Assembly (NCBI GenBank): GCA_020160915.1
Contig: JAIUPK010000001.1
Coordinates: forward strand, 62,001-126,000
Source of the DNA: Actinomycetota bacterium
GTDB lineage: Bacteria; Actinomycetota; Actinomycetes; Actinomycetales; Microbacteriaceae
Reading direction: 5' to 3'
Length of the DNA stretch: 64,000 nucleotides
Part shown: one piece after another, positions 34,144-42,609 of the stretch
Layout: each line of letters starts with the position of its first letter
How positions within the stretch are numbered: position 1 is the first letter of the stretch
Translations under genes and position numbers: made by a program
The notes under the pieces: generated by a model
Told to the model about the DNA's origin: nothing
Seen by the model: only the letters and a program-made list of their open reading frames with translations
Database searches by the model: none

Positions 34144-35117
34144 GCTGGAGCGCGGGAGACGACCCCGAGCTCGATAACCTGTCGGCGGCGGGAGTTGTAC
34201 CCCTTGCCGCCGTGCACCGCTCGCGCATGCGCGAGTCGATCCACCTCGGCGCCGCTGCCGTCGTCGGGCCCGACGGTGAGATCGTGCGTGCCCTCGGTGA
34301 TATCGACGCGCTCATCTACCCGCGGTCGACGCTCAAGTTCCTTCAGGCGATCACCGTTCTGAGGTCCGGAGTTGATCTCGACGGCCCTGAGCTAGTGCTC
34401 GCCGCAGCCAGTCACACAGGCACGGCAGCGCACGTGGAGGTCGTGAGATCGATCCTCCACCGGGCCGGGTTGGATGAGTCGGCACTGCAGTGCCCAGCCG
34501 ACTGGCCTTCCGATTCGAACTCTCGGGACGAGGCATCCGGCCCAGCGCGCCTCACGATGAACTGCTCCGGCAAGCACGCAGCCTTCCTGTTGGCCTGTGT
34601 CCGCAACGGATGGCCCATCGATTCGTACCTAGCTCCGCGTCACCCCCTGCAGCTGATCGTGCAGCGCACGGTCGAGGACTACACGGGAGAAACAGTGGAT
34701 CACACCGGTATCGACGGTTGCGGCGCACCGCTGCACGCCGTCTCCCTGCGCGGGCTCGCCCGCGCGACCGGACTCGTGGCCCGCGGCGCCGACGCGGAGG
34801 CCGTGAGACTGTCGCGGGCGATCCGTCGGGATCCGTGGGCGCTCGACAGCCCTGCCGTCGCGAGTGTGATGAGCGAACTGGGCCTCATTGCGAAGAACGG
34901 TGCAGAGGGAGTCTTCGTCGCAGGGTCCCCCGATGGCACAGCAGTCGCCCTCAAGATCATCGACGGCTCGACCAGGGCCTCGATCCCAGTCGCCCTCGCC
35001 CTGTTGGAGGAGCAGGGCATCGTCAACTCCGAGCAAGCAGCCACCATCCTCGCCGCCACGACCCAGCCCGTGCTCGGCGGCGGAGAACCAGTCGGACAGC
35101 TCATCGCCCTCGTGTGA
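34140..35117 (+). CDS. L-asparaginase, Rhizobium etli ReAV-like (class 3)
   Basis: 325 aa from GTG 34140, overlapping the gabT stop in GTGA. The motif YPRSTLKFLQ (Ser63, Lys66) corresponds to the S-x2-K nucleophile pair of ReAV-type asparaginase, and MNCSGKHAAFLLACV is a second family signature. GIDGCGAPLHAVSL supplies further conserved Cys/Gly. It hydrolyses asparagine to aspartate and ammonia. It is unrelated in fold to the E. coli enzymes. Co-expression with gabT links it to amino-acid nitrogen scavenging. Confidence 0.85.
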   Translation: MSWSAGDDPELDNLSAAGVVPLAAVHRSRMRESIHLGAAAVVGPDGEIVRALGDIDALIYPRSTLKFLQAITVLRSGVDLDGPELVLAAASHTGTAAHVEVVRSILHRAGLDESALQCPADWPSDSNSRDEASGPARLTMNCSGKHAAFLLACVRNGWPIDSYLAPRHPLQLIVQRTVEDYTGETVDHTGIDGCGAPLHAVSLRGLARATGLVARGADAEAVRLSRAIRRDPWALDSPAVASVMSELGLIAKNGAEGVFVAGSPDGTAVALKIIDGSTRASIPVALALLEEQGIVNSEQAATILAATTQPVLGGGEPVGQLIALV

Positions 35118-35126
35118 CCCTACGAG

Positions 35127-36455
35127 CTAGTGCGCGGGCCCCTCGGCCTGCACCGCGTCGATGTAGTCCTTGATTGACGGCATCGCCACGAGCTTGTCGC
35201 GGTAGAAGGTGTTGATGAGGTTGACCACCTGCGCCTGAGCTGCCTCGACCTCGGAGCTGCGGGCCTCCCCCGAGTTCTGATCCTCGAGGGTGCGGCGCAA
35301 CTGGAGCAGCGCCTGCACGATCGCGTCCTCCTGATCACCATCGAGGGCCTTCACGACGTCGACGATCAGCGTGTCGGCCTGGGCCTGCACGGCCTCGATG
35401 GGGATCGACGAGCCCGGCTCGGTCGCGTTCTCGAGCGTGACGATGAGCGACCAGACCTGATACAGGATCGTCGTCGGCTCGTCGAAGAGCTCACGCACGA
35501 AGGCCGCATCCAGGTGACGCCCCGACAGGCGGAACACGTTGTACATGCGCTTGGCTGCCTTGCCGTAGTTCAGGTGGTCGGTGAGGTACTTGCGCACCTC
35601 ACCCTCGAGCCGGTCGACGTACTCGTCGAGCGCGTCATCCGAGACGAACTTCGCGAGCTTGGCGAACACCGGAACGTCGTCGGAGTCGAGGTAGACCTCC
35701 TGGAAGAAGGCGTCGAGGTAGCCGTCGAGGGAGACTATCTCGCCACTCGGTGCCTCCCAGGTGACGTCGATGACATTGCTCGCGTTCGAGAGCTGGGTGC
35801 GCGCCGGGTCGGCGACGACCCAGTCAAGTTTGCACCATCCGGGATCGAGGGCGACCTCGTCCCACCGAAGCGTCACCTCGGTGCCGTCGTCTTTGACAAC
35901 GTCAATGCTGCCAGACGCGATGTCGGCGGCCTTCCAGGTGATGGGGCTGCCCTTCCAGCGCTTCTCACCGCCCTGGGTGCAATCCCAGGCGAATGAGCCG
36001 AGCTTGGCCTCGAGGAACTGGTAGGTCGGGCCCTGCAGGGTCGAGAGCACCTTGTCCCTCATCAGGCCGGCCATGATGGCGCAGGCCTCCTCGCGAGTGG
36101 TCGCCTTGATGTTGAGCCGTTGGAAGTAGTCGCAGTCGCCCGGGAAGCTCTGGATCTTCGACTGGGCCGCGGAACCGGAGAGAGCGAGGGCGCTCTCGGC
36201 CACGCCCTCGGGACCCGTCACCTCGACGATCTGACCGATGCGCCGGAACCGCTCGAGATCCCGCGGGCTGAAGTCCAGCATCGACACCTTGTGGCCGAAG
36301 GTGCCGCTTGCGGTGTCGACGACGATCTGGTCGTCGTCCTGGTTGGCGGCCATCGCGGTGAGCCACTGGATGGTGCCCGCCTCGTCGAGCTCAATGCCCA
36401 GGCGCCGGGCCGACTCGACGATGTTCCTGACGTCTGCGTCGCTGGTGTCGCTCAT
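35127..36455 (-). CDS. Unidentified 442-aa protein with a nucleotidyltransferase-like motif
   Basis: Start ATG 36455 has GGGAGG 6 bases upstream. I do not recognise a named family. Seen: LALSGSAAQSKIQSFPGDCDYF, where Gly94-Ser95 is followed 11 residues later by Asp107-Cys-Asp109. This fits the polymerase-beta-type nucleotidyltransferase pattern hG[GS]x9-13DhDh. A later WKAADIASGSIDVV and VTLRWDEVALDPGWCKLDWVV could provide the third acidic residue. The C-terminal half (about 250-442) is helical, with heptad-like LLQLRRTLEDQ runs. No membrane segment. It stands alone, convergent with the asparaginase gene. The nucleotidyltransferase idea is inference from one motif. Confidence 0.6.
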   Translation of the reverse strand: MSDTSDADVRNIVESARRLGIELDEAGTIQWLTAMAANQDDDQIVVDTASGTFGHKVSMLDFSPRDLERFRRIGQIVEVTGPEGVAESALALSGSAAQSKIQSFPGDCDYFQRLNIKATTREEACAIMAGLMRDKVLSTLQGPTYQFLEAKLGSFAWDCTQGGEKRWKGSPITWKAADIASGSIDVVKDDGTEVTLRWDEVALDPGWCKLDWVVADPARTQLSNASNVIDVTWEAPSGEIVSLDGYLDAFFQEVYLDSDDVPVFAKLAKFVSDDALDEYVDRLEGEVRKYLTDHLNYGKAAKRMYNVFRLSGRHLDAAFVRELFDEPTTILYQVWSLIVTLENATEPGSSIPIEAVQAQADTLIVDVVKALDGDQEDAIVQALLQLRRTLEDQNSGEARSSEVEAAQAQVVNLINTFYRDKLVAMPSIKDYIDAVQAEGPAH

Positions 36456-36483
36456 GCTCGTCCTCCCGATGCCGCGTGCTCGA

Positions 36484-37083
36484 TCAGACGCCCGGAGGCT
36501 GGCTCCTCGCCGATTCGGCCCGCACAGCGGCGAAGATCTCGGCCTGATCCCGGGCGTCGCCCAGGGCGTTGTGCGTCAACTTTCGCCCATTGAGGTACTT
36601 CGGCGCAAGGAAACGCATGCTCGTCTGCGCCCAGGTGATCCCCGCCATCCCCATCGTGTAGCTCTTGATGTCGAGCGCGGCGTGACCGAAGGGGTTGTGA
36701 CCGAGGAACCGGTCGAAGTAGTCGGCCACGAACATCCAGTCGAAAGCGGCGTTGAAACCCACGAAGACCGGAACCGTGCCTGCGGGCACCTCGGCCTCGA
36801 GCCAGTCGGCGAAGCGCGCCATGGCTTCGGCTGGATCCACCCCGTCGCGAGCGAGGTCATCGAGGGAGAGCCCGCCCACGGCACGAGCTGACTCCACGAC
36901 GAGCTGGGAGGTGGGCTTGAGCTCCACGTAGAAGCCGCGCTCCGGGGCATCCACGAGGCAGGCCCCGACGGAGAGCATCGAGTACCGGCCGGGCGTCGGC
37001 CCCGAGGTCTCGATGTCGACCGACACGAACGTCTCCGGCCGCGGCGGCGGAATGGGAGCAGCGATGTCCTCGGGATCAGGCAT
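36484..37083 (-). CDS. DEDDh 3'-5' exonuclease (RNase T/DnaQ-like)
   Basis: 199 aa. ExoI motif SVDIETSG (Asp23, Glu25), ExoII VGFNAAFDWMFV and ExoIII HNALGDARDQAEIF place it in the DEDDh superfamily. No other domains. It could trim RNA or single-stranded DNA ends. It lies 28 bp upstream of the 442-aa gene in the same direction, so the two are probably co-transcribed. Pairing a nuclease with a possible nucleotidyltransferase may matter. Confidence 0.9.
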   Translation of the reverse strand: MPDPEDIAAPIPPPRPETFVSVDIETSGPTPGRYSMLSVGACLVDAPERGFYVELKPTSQLVVESARAVGGLSLDDLARDGVDPAEAMARFADWLEAEVPAGTVPVFVGFNAAFDWMFVADYFDRFLGHNPFGHAALDIKSYTMGMAGITWAQTSMRFLAPKYLNGRKLTHNALGDARDQAEIFAAVRAESARSQPPGV

Positions 37084-37167
37084 ACAGGCTCACGACTGCC
37101 TCACGGAGCGCAGACAGCCGCTGTCGGTCGTCATGCATGATGGTGCCGATCTGTTGCGTGGATGTCG

Positions 37168-37968
37168 CTACTGGGCGCGCGCGAGGCGCTTGCGCCGCGC
37201 CGCCGACGTGGTCTGGGCGACCACAACGATCACCAGCGCGAGGATGAAGACCGCAGAGGCGATCACGTTGGCCTCGGGCGGCATGCCGCGCGCCGCGGCG
37301 GTGTACACGAAGACGGGGAACGTCTCCACGCCGCCATTGTTGAAGCGCGTGATGATGAAGTCGTCGAAGCTCAAGGCGAACGACAGCAGCGCCGCGGCGA
37401 TGATGCCCGGCATCAGCAGGGGCAGAGTGATGCGGGTGAACACCTGGAACGCCGAACCGTAGAGGTCGCGACCGGCCTCCTCCAGTGCGGGGTCCAGGCT
37501 GGCGACGCGCGCCTTCACGGTGACCACCACGAAGCTGAGGCAGAACAACGCGTGGGCGATGATGATCGTGCCCAGCCCCTTGGGAACTCCGGCCGTCAGG
37601 AACTGGGCCGCAAGCCCCGCACCCAGCACTACCTCAGGCGTGGCCATCGGCAGGAACAGCAGCAGGCTGATCACGGAACGCCCGCGGAAGCGGTACCGGG
37701 CCAGCGCAATCGCCAGCAGCGTGCCCAGAACAGTTGCGATCAGGGTGGCAACAACACCGACGAGGATGCTCGTGCCGAAGGCCGCACACACCCCCTGCGC
37801 ATCGCAGACATTCGTCCAGTTGTCGAGCGTGAAGCCCACCCAGACGATGTTGGACTTCACCGAATCGTTGAACGAGAAGACGAAGGTGTAGACGATCGGC
37901 GTGAGAAGGAAGATGAGCGCTAGCGCCGAATACAGCGGTAGCAGCCACTTGCCGAGTGAGAATCTCAC
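37168..37968 (-). CDS. potC: Polyamine ABC transporter permease (PotC-type)
   Basis: 266 aa, six membrane helices. The ABC permease motif EEAGRDLYGSAFQVFTRITLPLLMPGI (EAA loop) contacts the ATPase. Starts GTG 37968, overlapping the potB stop (GTGA). With potA, potB and potD it forms a spermidine/putrescine importer. This is the last gene of the operon; the 84-bp gap to the exonuclease gene holds a small GACAG-ccg-CTGTC palindrome near 37110 and nothing else of note. Confidence 0.92.
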   Translation of the reverse strand: MRFSLGKWLLPLYSALALIFLLTPIVYTFVFSFNDSVKSNIVWVGFTLDNWTNVCDAQGVCAAFGTSILVGVVATLIATVLGTLLAIALARYRFRGRSVISLLLFLPMATPEVVLGAGLAAQFLTAGVPKGLGTIIIAHALFCLSFVVVTVKARVASLDPALEEAGRDLYGSAFQVFTRITLPLLMPGIIAAALLSFALSFDDFIITRFNNGGVETFPVFVYTAAARGMPPEANVIASAVFILALVIVVVAQTTSAARRKRLARAQ

Positions 37969-38879
37969 AGCAGGTCCTCCGTTCCGGTGCGTCGCACGTA
38001 GATGCCGACGATCACGAGAATCAGACCCATCAGGATGACCGACAGAGCTGCGGCCTCCGGGTAGTTCAGCAAGCCGAGGAAGTTGGCTTCGATCGCGTTA
38101 CCGACCATCTGGGTCTGCGCGGATCCGAGGAAGCTCGAACTCGCATTGATGTAGTCACCGGACGCCGGGATGAAGGTCAGCAGCGTGCCCGAGACGATCC
38201 CGGGCAGCGACAGCGGCAGGGTGACCTTCCAGAATGTCGTCGCCGGACTCGCGTACAGGTCGGCTCCCGCCTCCAGGTAGCGGGTGTCGAGGCGCTCGAG
38301 CGTGGTGTAGATCGGCAGGGTCATGAACGGCAGGAAGTTGTAGGTCAGGCCGAAGATGACCGAGAAGGCGGTGCCAGTCAGGTGCCCGTCGGCGGGCAGC
38401 ACGGAGAGCGACTTCAATGCCTGCACGAGAGGGGTGTCATCCGCCATCAACTGCTTCCAGGCAAGGGTGCGCAGCAGGAAGGAGATGAAGAACGGGGCGA
38501 TGACGAGCGTCAGCAGCATCGCTTGCAGAAGAGGCTTCGACCGGCACTTCACGCCGATGAAGTAGGCGAGCGGGTAGCCGATGAGCAGCGCCGCGATCGT
38601 GGCCACGATCGCGTAGCCGAACGCGCGCAGGAAGTGCGGCCAGTAGGCCTCGATCACTGTGGCGTAGTTCTCGATCTTGAACGCCTGTTGGAACTGGCCG
38701 ACATCGCCGAACTCGACCGGCTCCTGGAACGAGGTCAGAACGAGCGAGACGAGGGGCGTGAGAAAGAACAGGGCAAGGTAGGCGAGCCCCGGCAGCAGCA
38801 GGACAAGCGCCACCCAACTGCGCCGCCGTGGTGCCTGCTCGACCGGACCGGCCGTCGAGCCGAATGCAGCGAAGGCCAT
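37965..38879 (-). CDS. potB: Polyamine ABC transporter permease (PotB-type)
   Basis: 304 aa, six membrane helices, with the N-terminal helix VALVLLLPGLAYLALFFLTPLVSLV. The EAA loop is EAGADLYASPATTFWKVTLPLSLPGI. It pairs with the PotC protein to form the membrane channel. It follows potA by 3 bp and overlaps potC by 4 bp. Confidence 0.92.
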   Translation of the reverse strand: MAFAAFGSTAGPVEQAPRRRSWVALVLLLPGLAYLALFFLTPLVSLVLTSFQEPVEFGDVGQFQQAFKIENYATVIEAYWPHFLRAFGYAIVATIAALLIGYPLAYFIGVKCRSKPLLQAMLLTLVIAPFFISFLLRTLAWKQLMADDTPLVQALKSLSVLPADGHLTGTAFSVIFGLTYNFLPFMTLPIYTTLERLDTRYLEAGADLYASPATTFWKVTLPLSLPGIVSGTLLTFIPASGDYINASSSFLGSAQTQMVGNAIEANFLGLLNYPEAAALSVILMGLILVIVGIYVRRTGTEDLL

Positions 38880-38882
38880 GCG

Positions 38883-40082
38883 CTAGGCCTCCTCGATCTC
38901 CGCGAGAAGCTCGTGCCGGGTCTGCAGCGCGATCGTGGCGGTGTCGGTGTCAGCCGAGAACTTCGGTGTGTGCTCCGGCTCATCGAGTAGACCGAAACCG
39001 TGATCGACCGTCCAGCTGACCCAGGCCTCAGCCCCGAGGTTCACGACGGGACCGAAGACCATGTTCTGGGCGAAGACGGTGATGAGCCCGATGCCGGGCA
39101 CCGCGATCTGGTACTGGGTGCTGACGCCCGAGAACGAGACATCCGTCACCCGACCAGGGCCGAGGATGTTGACGCCCGGCGCCTTCTTCGGCGCCTCGGT
39201 GTGCAGCATGAGCTTCTCCGGACGCACGCCGATGGTGATCTCGCCCGTGTGACGCTGCGCCCGATCCTTCGGCACCTCGATCTTGACACCGGCAATGTCG
39301 ACGACGATCGAGTCGCCCTTCGAGTTGGTGACGTCGCCCGTGAACAGATTGGACTGGCCCAGGAAGTTGGCGACGAATGCCGTCTTGGGCAACTCGTACA
39401 GTTCCTCGGGGGCACCCATCTGCTCGATCTGGCCCTTGTTCATGACCGCGACCGTGTCGGCCATGGTCATGGCCTCCTCCTGATCGTGGGTGACGTGGAG
39501 GAAGGTCAGTCCCACCTCGTTCTGAATGGCCTTGAGTTCGAGCTGCATCTGACGGCGCAGCTTGAGGTCGAGGGCGCCCAACGGCTCATCGAGCAGGAGC
39601 AGTGCCGGGCGGTTGACGACCGCTCGGGCGAGCGCGACGCGCTGCTGCTGCCCACCGGACAGCTGCTGAGGCTTGCGTGCCGAGAGGTGGTCGAGTTCCA
39701 CCAGTCGCAGTGCTTCGTGGGCCTTGCCCGTGGCATCCGCGATTCCACGACGCTTGAGGCCGAACGACACATTCTCGAGCACGGTCATGTGCGGAAACAG
39801 CGCGTAGCTCTGGAACACCGTGTTGACCGGCCGCTTGAAACTCTTGACCGAGGTGACATCCTTGCCACCGATCAGGATGCGACCCGACGTCGGCTGCTCG
39901 AGCCCGGCGACCAGTCGCAGCGTGGTCGTCTTGCCGCACCCCGACGGGCCGAGCAGTGCGAAGAACGAGCCCGCTGGGATGGTGAGATCGAGATCCTCGA
40001 TCGCCGTGAACCCGGGGAACCGCTTGTGCAGACCAACCAGCTCAAGATCCGCGCCCGCCTCCGCGAATGCACCAGCGGCCAT
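38883..40082 (-). CDS. potA: Polyamine ABC transporter ATPase (PotA-type)
   Basis: 399 aa. Walker A GPSGCGKTTTLRLVAGLE, signature QLSGGQQQRVALARA, Walker B LLLDEPLGALDLKLR and H-loop HVTHDQEEAMTMAD. The C-terminal TOBE domain (about 290-399) includes ITIGVRPEKLMLH. It drives polyamine import. Its ATG shares one base with the potD stop (TGATG). Confidence 0.94.
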   Translation of the reverse strand: MAAGAFAEAGADLELVGLHKRFPGFTAIEDLDLTIPAGSFFALLGPSGCGKTTTLRLVAGLEQPTSGRILIGGKDVTSVKSFKRPVNTVFQSYALFPHMTVLENVSFGLKRRGIADATGKAHEALRLVELDHLSARKPQQLSGGQQQRVALARAVVNRPALLLLDEPLGALDLKLRRQMQLELKAIQNEVGLTFLHVTHDQEEAMTMADTVAVMNKGQIEQMGAPEELYELPKTAFVANFLGQSNLFTGDVTNSKGDSIVVDIAGVKIEVPKDRAQRHTGEITIGVRPEKLMLHTEAPKKAPGVNILGPGRVTDVSFSGVSTQYQIAVPGIGLITVFAQNMVFGPVVNLGAEAWVSWTVDHGFGLLDEPEHTPKFSADTDTATIALQTRHELLAEIEEA

Positions 40083-41296
40083 CAGGCGCCCAGCTTGACG
40101 CGCTGGAACTCCGCGTTGAACGCCTGATCGTCGGCCGAGTCGAGCGTGCGGAAGATATGGGCATTCGACAGCGTGTCAGCATCCGGGAAGATGAGCTGGT
40201 TGTCGGCGACCTCCGGGAACTTCTCGGCGGCGACCTCCTTGGCACCGACGACCGGGGTGATGTAGTTGACCCAGGCGGCGACCTCGGCGGCGACCTCAGG
40301 CTCGTAGTAGTAGTTCATGAGCGTCTCGGCGTTGGCCTTGCGCGGGGAGCCCATGGGCACGACGAAGGTGTCGCCCCACAGAGTGCCGCCGGTCTCGGGC
40401 AGCGCGAACTTCCACTTCTCGTAGCCGGCCTCTGCGTTGAGCACCGTGATGTCGCCAGACCAGGCGATCGCGGCGATGGCATCTCCGGAGACGAAGTCCT
40501 GCATGTACTCGTTGCCCTTGATGCCGAAGATCTGACCAGAAGCGACGTTCTCCTCGAGCACAGCGATCGCGGCCTGGTACTCGTCGGTGCCCCAGTCCTC
40601 ACTCGAGATGTCGACGCCTTGGCTCAGCAGGAGGATGCCCATGGTGTCGCGCATCTCGCTGAGCACCGTGACCTTGCCCTTGAGCGCGGGCTTCCACAGG
40701 TCGTCGACGCTCTTGATGCCGGCAGGGATCTCCTCGGTGTTCCACGCGAGGCCCGCGAAACCGTTCTGCCAGGGCAGCGACTTGGCGCGACCGGGGTCGA
40801 AGTCGGGGTTGAGTAGGGCGGGGGCGAGGTTCTTCTTGTTCGGGATGTTCGCGGCATCCAGATCCTGCACGTAACCGAAGCGAATGAGGCGGGCGACCAT
40901 CCACTCGGTCAGGCAGAAGGTGTCTGCCCCGGTGAACTGACCGAGAGCCAGCTGATCCTTGATCGTGCCGTAGTAGGTGTTGTTGTCGTCGATATCGACC
41001 TTGTACTCGACGCTGATGCCCGTCTGATCCTGGAAACGCACGAGGGTCGGGTAGTTGCCGTCGTCATCCTCGTCGATGTAGGCAGGCCAGTTCGACCACG
41101 TCAGAGTCTTGTCGGTGGCTGAGATGTCCTCGGCCGGCTTCGGCGCTCCGGCGCTGGTCGGAGCACAGGCGGCAAGGGCAAGTGCACCGGCGCCGATACC
41201 AGCGCCCTGCAGAATGTTGCGCCGGGAGAACTGCATCCTCCGCGCCTGCACGACGAGCTCACGGACGATCGGGTCTTGGGGAAGTTGTCTGGTCAT
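40082..41296 (-). CDS. potD: Polyamine-binding lipoprotein (PotD-type)
   Basis: 404 aa from ATG 41296, with AAGGAG about 8 bases upstream. The N-terminus combines a twin-arginine motif SRRNILQGAGIG (Arg25-Arg26) with a lipobox LAAC (Cys44). It is therefore probably a Tat-exported lipoprotein. The mature part has LTWSNWPAYIDEDDDGNYPTL and later LPETGGTLWGDTFVVPMGS, family patterns of PotD/PotF. It binds spermidine or putrescine outside the membrane. First gene of the pot operon. Confidence 0.92.
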   Translation of the reverse strand: MTRQLPQDPIVRELVVQARRMQFSRRNILQGAGIGAGALALAACAPTSAGAPKPAEDISATDKTLTWSNWPAYIDEDDDGNYPTLVRFQDQTGISVEYKVDIDDNNTYYGTIKDQLALGQFTGADTFCLTEWMVARLIRFGYVQDLDAANIPNKKNLAPALLNPDFDPGRAKSLPWQNGFAGLAWNTEEIPAGIKSVDDLWKPALKGKVTVLSEMRDTMGILLLSQGVDISSEDWGTDEYQAAIAVLEENVASGQIFGIKGNEYMQDFVSGDAIAAIAWSGDITVLNAEAGYEKWKFALPETGGTLWGDTFVVPMGSPRKANAETLMNYYYEPEVAAEVAAWVNYITPVVGAKEVAAEKFPEVADNQLIFPDADTLSNAHIFRTLDSADDQAFNAEFQRVKLGA

Positions 41297-41330
41297 CGGG
41301 GCAGCTCCTTCGGTTCACGCGTGCGTCGAT

Positions 41331-41346
41331 ACTGACACAGGTCAGT
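41331..41346 (-). promoter_or_regulatory. Palindrome in the potD leader
   Basis: ACTGAC-acag-GTCAGT is a perfect 6-bp-arm palindrome, 35 bp upstream of the potD start. It is a candidate repressor site for the polyamine operon; no regulator gene is adjacent. Confidence 0.4.
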
Positions 41347-41387
41347 CCCCGGACACACCCCGAGGGAGCAAAAGGCGCACTTCGTAA

Positions 41388-41430
41388 CACAAATTTCACG
41401 AAATCAGCATGAAGACGCCCGAAATTTGTG
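41388..41430. promoter_or_regulatory. Lrp/AldR-like binding region between potD and ald
   Basis: CACAAATTTC (41388-41397) and GAAATTTGTG (41421-41430) are perfect 10-bp arms, 33 bp centre to centre, about three helical turns. Inside lies ATTTC-ac-GAAAT (41393-41404). Repeated ATTTC half-sites on one DNA face are what Lrp-family regulators such as AldR of mycobacteria use at ald promoters. The block is 24-66 bp before the ald -10 box and is AT-rich against a GC-rich background. Confidence 0.5.
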
Positions 41431-41453
41431 CGGAATCCATGGTGTACGCCCAG

Positions 41454-41459
41454 TACGCT
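41454..41459 (+). promoter_or_regulatory. Leaderless -10 box TACGCT for ald
   Basis: TACGCT lies 7 nt before ATG 41467 of alanine dehydrogenase. Confidence 0.55.
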
Positions 41460-41466
41460 GTTGGGC

Positions 41467-42585
41467 ATGAAGGTCGCCGTTCCCCGAGAGATCAAGAACA
41501 ACGAGTTCCGCGTAGCGATCACGCCCGCAGGCGTGCACGACCTGGTCGGGCACGGCCACGAGGTGCTGATCGAGACCGGTGCGGGCCTCGGCTCGTCAAT
41601 CCCCGATGACGCCTACGTGGCCGCTGGCGCCTCCATCGCGCCGGATGCGGCCACGGTCTGGGCTGCGGCCGAACTCCTGCTCAAGGTCAAGGAGCCGATC
41701 GAGTCCGAGTACGGCTACTTCCGCAGCGACCTGCTGCTGTTCACCTACCTCCACCTCGCCGCCGAGCCCGAGTTGACCACCGCCCTCACCAGTTCTGGCG
41801 TCACCGCCATCGCGTACGAGACGGTGCAACTGCCGAACCGAGCACTTCCGCTTCTCGCGCCGATGAGCGAGGTCGCGGGTCGCCTCGCTCCGATCGTGGG
41901 AGCGAACGCGATGCTCAAGCCCAATGGCGGGCCCGGCCTCCTCGTGCCTGGCGTCCCCGGAACTCACAACGCCCGTGTTGTCGTGCTCGGCGGCGGGGTG
42001 GCGGGCACGAACGCCGTCTCGGTCGCAGTCGGCCTGGGGGCCGAGGTGACAGTGCTCGACACCAACATCCAACGCCTGCGCGAACTCGACGCTCTCTACG
42101 CGGGCCGTGTGCACACGGTCGCCTCGAACGGATTCGAGATCGAACGTGCCCTGCTCACCGCAGATCTCGTGATCGGTTCGGTGCTTGTGCCCGGAGCGAA
42201 GGCACCGAAGCTGGTGAGCAATGATCTGGTCTCGCGGATGAAGCCGGGCAGTGTGCTCGTGGACATCGCCGTCGACCAGGGTGGCTGTTTTGCCGACACA
42301 CGCCCGACGACCCATGCCGACCCGACCTTCGCTGTGCACGGCTCGCTGTTCTACTGCGTCGCCAACATGCCCGGTGCTGTGCCGAACACCTCGACGTACG
42401 CGTTGACGAATGCGACCATGCCCTACGTGCGGGCGATCGCCAACCATGGTTGGCTCGAAGCCCTGCGCGCAGATCCGGCCCTCGCACTCGGTCTCAATGC
42501 CCATGCGGGTTCGATCGTGAACGCGCCGGTTGCCGCGGCCCACGGCCTCAAGCACACCGAGCTCGCCGCGATTCTCGCAGCCTAG
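41467..42585 (+). CDS. ald: Alanine dehydrogenase
   Basis: 372 aa from ATG 41467 (MKVAVPREIKNNEFRVAITPAG); an upstream start at 41428 adds 13 unlike residues. The signature VPREIKNNEFRVAITP, the substrate lysine in LLLKVKEPI, the catalytic His region YLHLAAEPELT and the Rossmann motif VVLGGGVAGTNAV are seen. It interconverts alanine with pyruvate and ammonia using NAD; mycobacterial Ald also makes glycine from glyoxylate. A leaderless start lies behind an Lrp-like operator region. Confidence 0.95.
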   Translation: MKVAVPREIKNNEFRVAITPAGVHDLVGHGHEVLIETGAGLGSSIPDDAYVAAGASIAPDAATVWAAAELLLKVKEPIESEYGYFRSDLLLFTYLHLAAEPELTTALTSSGVTAIAYETVQLPNRALPLLAPMSEVAGRLAPIVGANAMLKPNGGPGLLVPGVPGTHNARVVVLGGGVAGTNAVSVAVGLGAEVTVLDTNIQRLRELDALYAGRVHTVASNGFEIERALLTADLVIGSVLVPGAKAPKLVSNDLVSRMKPGSVLVDIAVDQGGCFADTRPTTHADPTFAVHGSLFYCVANMPGAVPNTSTYALTNATMPYVRAIANHGWLEALRADPALALGLNAHAGSIVNAPVAAAHGLKHTELAAILAA

Positions 42586-42609
42586 GACTACAGTTCAGTC
42601 GCGGGCGGG

